A stretch of 64,000 nt of DNA from Streptomyces griseochromogenes (GTDB taxonomy: Bacteria; Actinomycetota; Actinomycetes; Streptomycetales; Streptomycetaceae): assembly GCF_001542625.1 (NCBI RefSeq), contig NZ_CP016279.1, positions 2,790,001 to 2,854,000 on the forward strand. The letters run 5' to 3'. Shown in pieces: positions 60,002 to 64,000 of this stretch. The notes below the pieces were generated by a model. The model saw only the letters and a program-made list of their open reading frames with translations, was not told the origin of the DNA and made no database searches. Each line of letters starts with the position of its first letter. Positions within the stretch are counted from its first letter, which is position 1. The translations under genes and the position numbers were made by a program.

Positions 60002-60553
60002 ATGACGACCTATGCGGCGCTGCTGCGCGGAATCAACGTCGGCGGCAGCAGGAAGCTCCCGATGGCCGAGCTGCGCACGCTCATGGCCGGGCTCGGCCAC
60101 GACGGCGTACGGACCCATCTCCAGAGCGGCCAGGCCGTCTTCACCACCGGCCGCGGCGACGAGGAGTCCCTGGCCGCCGAACTGTCGCGGGCGATCGAGG
60201 AGCGGTTCGGCTTCCCGGTCGACGTGCTCGTGCGTGACCACGCCTATCTGAAGGCGGTGGCCGAGGACTGTCCGTTCCCCGCCGCCGGCCTCGAAGCCAA
60301 GCAGCTGCACGTCACCTACTTCTCCGCGCCCGTCACCCCGGAGCGTTTCGCGGAGATCGACCCCGAGGCCCACCTCCCCGAGGAGTTCCGCCTCGGCGAC
60401 CGGTGCCTGTACCTGTACGCCCCGCAGGGCCTCGGCCGCTCCAAGCTCGCCGAGGCGCTTGCCCGGCCGCGGCTCACCAAGGGCGTGATCGCCACCAGCC
60501 GGAACTGGAACACCGTGCTCAAACTGGTGGAGTTGACCGCTCCGGAAGGGTGA
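60002..60553 (+). CDS. DUF1697-family protein
   Basis: 183 residues, matching DUF1697: start YAALLRGINVGGSRKLPMAE, middle THLQSGQAVFTTGRGDEESL, end LTKGVIATSRNWNTVLKLVE. The family has a ferredoxin-like fold and no established activity. The start has no Shine-Dalgarno but a -10-like hexamer 5 nt upstream. It is complete, and its neighbours give no hint of a pathway. Confidence 0.88.
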   Translation: MTTYAALLRGINVGGSRKLPMAELRTLMAGLGHDGVRTHLQSGQAVFTTGRGDEESLAAELSRAIEERFGFPVDVLVRDHAYLKAVAEDCPFPAAGLEAKQLHVTYFSAPVTPERFAEIDPEAHLPEEFRLGDRCLYLYAPQGLGRSKLAEALARPRLTKGVIATSRNWNTVLKLVELTAPEG

Positions 60554-60600
60554 CAGGAGCTGCGGGCCAGACCACCGGACGGTGTGCGAGGCTCTGCCCC

Positions 60601-60666
60601 CTGCGCTACATCATCATCGGGGCGGGGGCGGTCGGTGGCACCGTCGGCGAGCGTCTGGCCCGCTGA
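60601..60666 (+). pseudogene. N-terminal stub of a ketopantoate-reductase-like gene
   Basis: RYIIIGAGAVGGTVGERLAR followed by a stop: the Rossmann start of the 2-dehydropantoate 2-reductase (ApbA/PanE) family and nothing more. The usual start codon is replaced by CTG. It is probably a deletion remnant. Confidence 0.5.
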
Positions 60667-60811
60667 ACGAACTGGCGTCGGGGACTTCGAGAGCCGAGCG
60701 GCGGCGCCGGGAACTCCGCGGAGCGGCAGGACAGTTGATCTTCGGGCCGGGTTGGCGTTTGCTGTCCCGGGGGCCCGCGGCACGCGGGCGCGAAGCGGCG
60801 ACGGGGGCACA

Positions 60812-61708
60812 GTGGACGGGGTCACAGCGGACGGCGCACGGCTCGCGGCACGGTTCGAGGCGGACCGGCCGCATCTGACGGCCGTGGCGTACCGGCTGCT
60901 CGGTTCGGCGGCCGAGGCCGAGGACGCCCTGCAGGACGCCTGGCTGCGCGTCCAGCAGGCCGACATCGGCGAGGTCGAGAACCTCACCGGCTGGCTGACC
61001 ACCGTGGTGACCCGGGTGTGCCTGAACCAGCTGCGGAACCGTCGGAACCGGCGCGAGGACCCCCTGGACGCACACGAGCCGGCCGCGCCCCTCGGCGGCG
61101 CGGCCGGCGACCCCGCCCGGGAGGCGTTGCTGGCCGACGAGGTCGGTGTGGCCCTGCTCGTCGTCCTCGACGCCCTGGCACCCGCCGAGCGGGTCGCCTT
61201 CGTCCTGCACGACATGTTCGCCGTGCCCTTCGACGAGATCGCCCCGCTGCTGGAGAAGACCCCGGCCGCCACCCGGCAGCTGGCCAGCCGGGCCCGCCGC
61301 CGGGTCCGGGGCCGGACCCCCGCACCCGCCGCCGCCGCCCGCCGCCGAAGGGCCGTCGAGGCCTTCCTGGCCGCGACCCGGGGCGGCGACTTCACTGCCC
61401 TGTTCGCCCTGCTCGCCCCGGACGTGGTGCTGCACGCCGACGCCCGGGTCGTCCCCACGCCCGAACCGATCACGGTCCGGGGCGCCGAAGCCGTCGCCCG
61501 GGGCGCCATGGCGGCCGTGGCTCGCGCCGAGTTCACCGGACTCGCCCTGCTGGACGGCCGGATCGGCCTGGTCATGGCGCCCTACGGGCGTATCCGCCTG
61601 GTCCTGGCGTTCACTTTCGACGACGACGCCCGGATCACCGGGATCGAGGTCGTCGCCGAGCCCGAAGGCCTGCGCGGGATCGAGGTCTCCAGCCCCCGCG
61701 AGCCATAA
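60812..61708 (+). CDS. ECF sigma factor with C-terminal SnoaL-like domain
   Basis: A 298-residue extracytoplasmic-function sigma factor of the SigJ/ECF41-like kind. Sigma-2 region [20 protein letters not shown], then [20 protein letters not shown]; sigma-4 region [20 protein letters not shown], then [21 protein letters not shown] fused NTF2/SnoaL-like domain (about residues 180-298, [20 protein letters not shown]) replaces a separate anti-sigma factor and usually controls activity from within. The GTG start has a weak ribosome site (GGGG). The next gene, 67 bp downstream, may be part of its regulon. Confidence 0.88.
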   Translation: MDGVTADGARLAARFEADRPHLTAVAYRLLGSAAEAEDALQDAWLRVQQADIGEVENLTGWLTTVVTRVCLNQLRNRRNRREDPLDAHEPAAPLGGAAGDPAREALLADEVGVALLVVLDALAPAERVAFVLHDMFAVPFDEIAPLLEKTPAATRQLASRARRRVRGRTPAPAAAARRRRAVEAFLAATRGGDFTALFALLAPDVVLHADARVVPTPEPITVRGAEAVARGAMAAVARAEFTGLALLDGRIGLVMAPYGRIRLVLAFTFDDDARITGIEVVAEPEGLRGIEVSSPREP

Positions 61709-61775
61709 GTGGACCAACGAAACAGCAAGGGATTGGACCGGGATTCAGCGCCATTGGTCAACTAGCGTCACTGCC

Positions 61776-62423
61776 ATGACGACGCATGCCGATCACGTCC
61801 GTACGACCGACTCCGTCCCCGCCACCCGGGTGGACTTCTTCTTCGACCCCGCCTGCCCCTTCGCCTGGATCACCTCCCGCTGGCTGCTGGAGGTCGAGCG
61901 CGAGCGCCCGCTCGACCTCCGCTTCCATGTCATGAGCCTGTACCTGCACAACATCGGCAACGAACTCCCCGACTGGTACCGCGACCTGGTCGACCGCTCG
62001 ATCGGTCCGGTGCGGGTCGCCGTGGCCGCCGCCGAGCGGCGCGGCGATGCGGTGCTGCGCGATCTGTACACCGCGTTCGGCACCCGGATCCACGACCGGG
62101 GGATCAAGGACTTCGACGCGGTGGTCGCCGAGTCCCTCGCCGAACTCGGGCTCCCGGCCGACCTGGCTGCCGCCGCCCACGACCCGTCGTACGACGACGC
62201 GGTGCGCCGCGGCCACGAGGCGGGCGCCGAGCCGGAGTCGGGCGGTTACGTGGGCACGCCCACGATCCATGTCGACGGCACCGTGTGGTTCGGTCCCGTC
62301 CTGCGGGCGGTCCCGCGCGGTGCCGAGGCGGCGGAACTCTTCGACAGCTTCCGGGTGCTGGCCCGCCACCCCGACTTCTTCGAACTCAAGCGCACCCGCA
62401 CCGGAGCGCTCCGCTTCGACTGA
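61776..62423 (+). CDS. DsbA-fold oxidoreductase, mycothiol-dependent nitroreductase (Rv2466c)-like
   Basis: A 215-residue thioredoxin/DsbA-fold protein. The active-site segment [20 protein letters not shown] aligns with Rv2466c-type enzymes, but the usual C-x-x-C is CPFA, so only the first cysteine remains and a monothiol, mycothiol-dependent mechanism is expected. The cis-Pro loop is [19 protein letters not shown]. Rv2466c relatives reduce nitro compounds and oxidised mycothiol under oxidative stress. The ATG has TAGCGT 7 nt upstream and no ribosome site, so it may be leaderless. It lies 67 bp after the ECF sigma factor gene. Confidence 0.85.
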   Translation: MTTHADHVRTTDSVPATRVDFFFDPACPFAWITSRWLLEVERERPLDLRFHVMSLYLHNIGNELPDWYRDLVDRSIGPVRVAVAAAERRGDAVLRDLYTAFGTRIHDRGIKDFDAVVAESLAELGLPADLAAAAHDPSYDDAVRRGHEAGAEPESGGYVGTPTIHVDGTVWFGPVLRAVPRGAEAAELFDSFRVLARHPDFFELKRTRTGALRFD

Positions 62424-62686
62424 GCCCCGGTCGCAGGAGGTTGGGAACACCCACATGTCAAGTCCCCGGTCACACAGAGAGATTGGCTGATAAACGTCCC
62501 TCCGGTTCGACGGCCGTCCCCGGCTGGTGACACCTGTGACGGAACCGACGCAGAACCAAGAGCCGACCGCGGTCCGACGTCACAGGGGAACGCCGGACCG
62601 TGGCGGCCCCGGTGACCGGAACTTCGCGACAGACCCGCCGGGTTGTCCCTAGGGTGAAGCGGGCGCATCAGGCCGGAGGGGGACGG

Positions 62687-64000
62687 ATGAGTACGACGGG
62701 CAGACCGCTGCCGTCACCGCCGCGGTACCGGAAGGACTCGGTGACGCGGCGCCTGTGCGCCTCCGCGCATCTCGACGACGCCTTCGCCCTGTACGTCGAC
62801 CGGGCACTCACCGGAGACCGGCTGGACGCCCTGGGACCGAGCCTCGGCATCAACTTCGCCGCCCTCGCCCGGCACGCGCGCACGGCCCGCCGTCGGCGCG
62901 CGACCCCGGACCGCCGGCCGGCCTGTCTCGCGGCGGTCGTGCCCGTGGGCGGTTCTGGTGGGCGTGCGGGTGGTGGTCAACGGACACGGTTCGCTCGGAT
63001 GGGTGACGATTTTCGGCCCTCTCGGCGGGTACGCGGCCGCCTGGATCCTGGTCCACCACAAGGAGTCCGTGGGCCGGGACACGGCCCGCGAGGTGAGCGG
63101 CTCGGCCGGGAAACCCGAGCAGGCCGCACCGCCGGTGGAGCCCGAGGCGGAGGCCTGGCTGAGCGAGCCGAAGGGCGCCGACGTCCTGCCGTACGCGGAC
63201 GCGGCCGCCCAGACCACGCCGTTCGTCGGCAGCGGTTCGAAGACCGAGGAGGTGGTCTGGCAGCCCATCGACGTCAGCAGGCCCGCCGCGCCCCCGGTGG
63301 CGGCAAGCTCCCCCTGCTGCCCTTCGACGCCGTCGACCTGCACACCTACGTGGCCCGGCACATGGAGACCATCTCCGGACTCCAGGGCCTCGGGGTCAAG
63401 AACCGGCTCTACGTCCTCGGAGCCACGCAGGCTTCCTCTCCGAGCTGGTGCGGGCGGGGCTGCAGAACCCGGGCGCGGGCATGCGCACCCACCTCTGCCT
63501 GGAACGCATCGGCGAGGGCGGACGGATGATCGTCTCCAGGTACCTGCGGGCGATCCTCCACCCGCCCAGCCTGACCTGGGAGGTCCCCGCCTACGGGATA
63601 CCCCCGCTGGACGGCCGCTTCGACCGGGTGGACCGGTTCCCGGTGGCGCCCGGCGAACGCTCGTGGGACCTCGTCAAGTACGCCACCTCGCACACGGGCC
63701 GCGAACTGCGCGGAGCCGTCGGCCGGTTCGCCGCCCGACGGCGCCGGCAACGCGATCACGACCGCGGGCTGACCCGGACGCGCCGGGCAATCACCGAACA
63801 GCACGTGCGGTACGACTACGGCGCCAAAGGCAGCCTGCGCGAGGACCTGGACGGGTGGGACGAGGCGGGCTGTGCCGAGCGCACGACGCGCGGGACTTCC
63901 TGTTCCGGCTCCAGCAGGGCGTGCTCGTCGCCACGGAGCGGTTCCTGGAGGACCCCCATGTCGACACCAGCTCGTACGACAAAGCCGTTCAGGTCATCAG
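62687..64000 (+). pseudogene. Membrane-associated protein gene with four frame changes, 3' end outside window
   Basis: A strong ribosome site (GGAGGGGG) and ATG open MSTTGRPLPSPPRYRKDSVT, then RRLCASAHLDDAFALYVDRA. The coding signal changes frame near 62940 (PWAVLVGVRVVV, membrane helices GWVTIFGPLGGYAAAWILV), near 63290 (KLPLLPFDAVDLHTYVARHM), near 63425 (FLSELVRAGLQNPGAGMRTH) and near 63880 (DFLFRLQQGVLVATERFLED, then PHVDTSSYDKAVQVI). Every segment reads like real Streptomyces protein, so one long gene is interrupted four times, by decay or by poor sequence. Function unknown; it has two hydrophobic stretches and a large soluble part. Confidence 0.6.

Overview
The window reads as a stretch of linear chromosome from a Streptomyces. 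GC is very high, third codon positions are almost always G or C, GTG and TTG starts are common, and there are marker families: a CprB-type gamma-butyrolactone receptor homologue, a two-domain geosmin synthase, a NIT-domain sensor kinase, a subtilisin-inhibitor-like protein, a mycothiol-linked DsbA-fold protein and a SAV2148-family HEPN protein. I see no tRNA, rRNA or CRISPR array.

Layout. 1-5 kb: 5' part of a sensor kinase, an orphan betaine/choline-type binding lipoprotein, and glutamine-dependent NAD synthetase. 5-12 kb: an MFS exporter whose 3' end runs into a 31-bp tandem repeat array, a double-domain Lrp/AsnC regulator, a TerB-like protein, a Spo0M-like protein, the DUF6230/DUF6114 membrane pair and a small secreted protein. 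12-22 kb: a membrane-anchored AA10 polysaccharide monooxygenase, the cprB-like regulator with an operator-like palindrome, an ARMT1/DUF89 phosphatase, a coupled hydrolase-P450 pair, geosmin synthase and a phenoxazinone-synthase-like multicopper oxidase. 22-38 kb: peptidase, inhibitor and carboxypeptidase genes, a dihydrolipoamide dehydrogenase facing a LysR regulator, and the scattered treZ, treY and glgX/treX genes of the glycogen-to-trehalose route. 38-49 kb: a two-gene amine-oxidase-like locus with an altered cofactor motif, a HEPN protein beside a DEDDh exonuclease, a YbaK deacylase overlapping an EamA transporter, a divergent LysR, a kinase-fold protein and a three-gene sugar ABC importer without its ATPase.

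49.3-56 kb is a graveyard of accessory DNA: two resolvase remnants in opposite orientations, a frameshifted integrase, a decayed unknown gene, an IS5-type transposase scrap, and broken hemerythrin, VOC, NAD(P)-binding and TetR genes. A few intact small genes lie among them: LysR/DUF1330, DUF4267 and an ABM monooxygenase. Operators survive although the repressor gene beside them is broken. 56-64 kb: a leaderless macrolide glycosyltransferase with an operator in its promoter, an MMPL transporter, DUF1697, an ECF sigma factor with a SnoaL-like tail, a DsbA-fold nitroreductase-like protein, and a membrane-protein gene with four frame changes that leaves the window.

Several genes (DUF89, geoA, LysR/EamA, mgt, DUF1697) have a -10-like hexamer 6-12 nt before the start codon and no Shine-Dalgarno sequence, which suggests leaderless transcripts. 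Functions are assigned from motifs and remembered family features; no database search was possible. The best candidates for something new are the amine-oxidase-like pair, the HEPN-exonuclease neighbourhood, the 31-bp array and the repressor-less operators near 55.6-56 kb.
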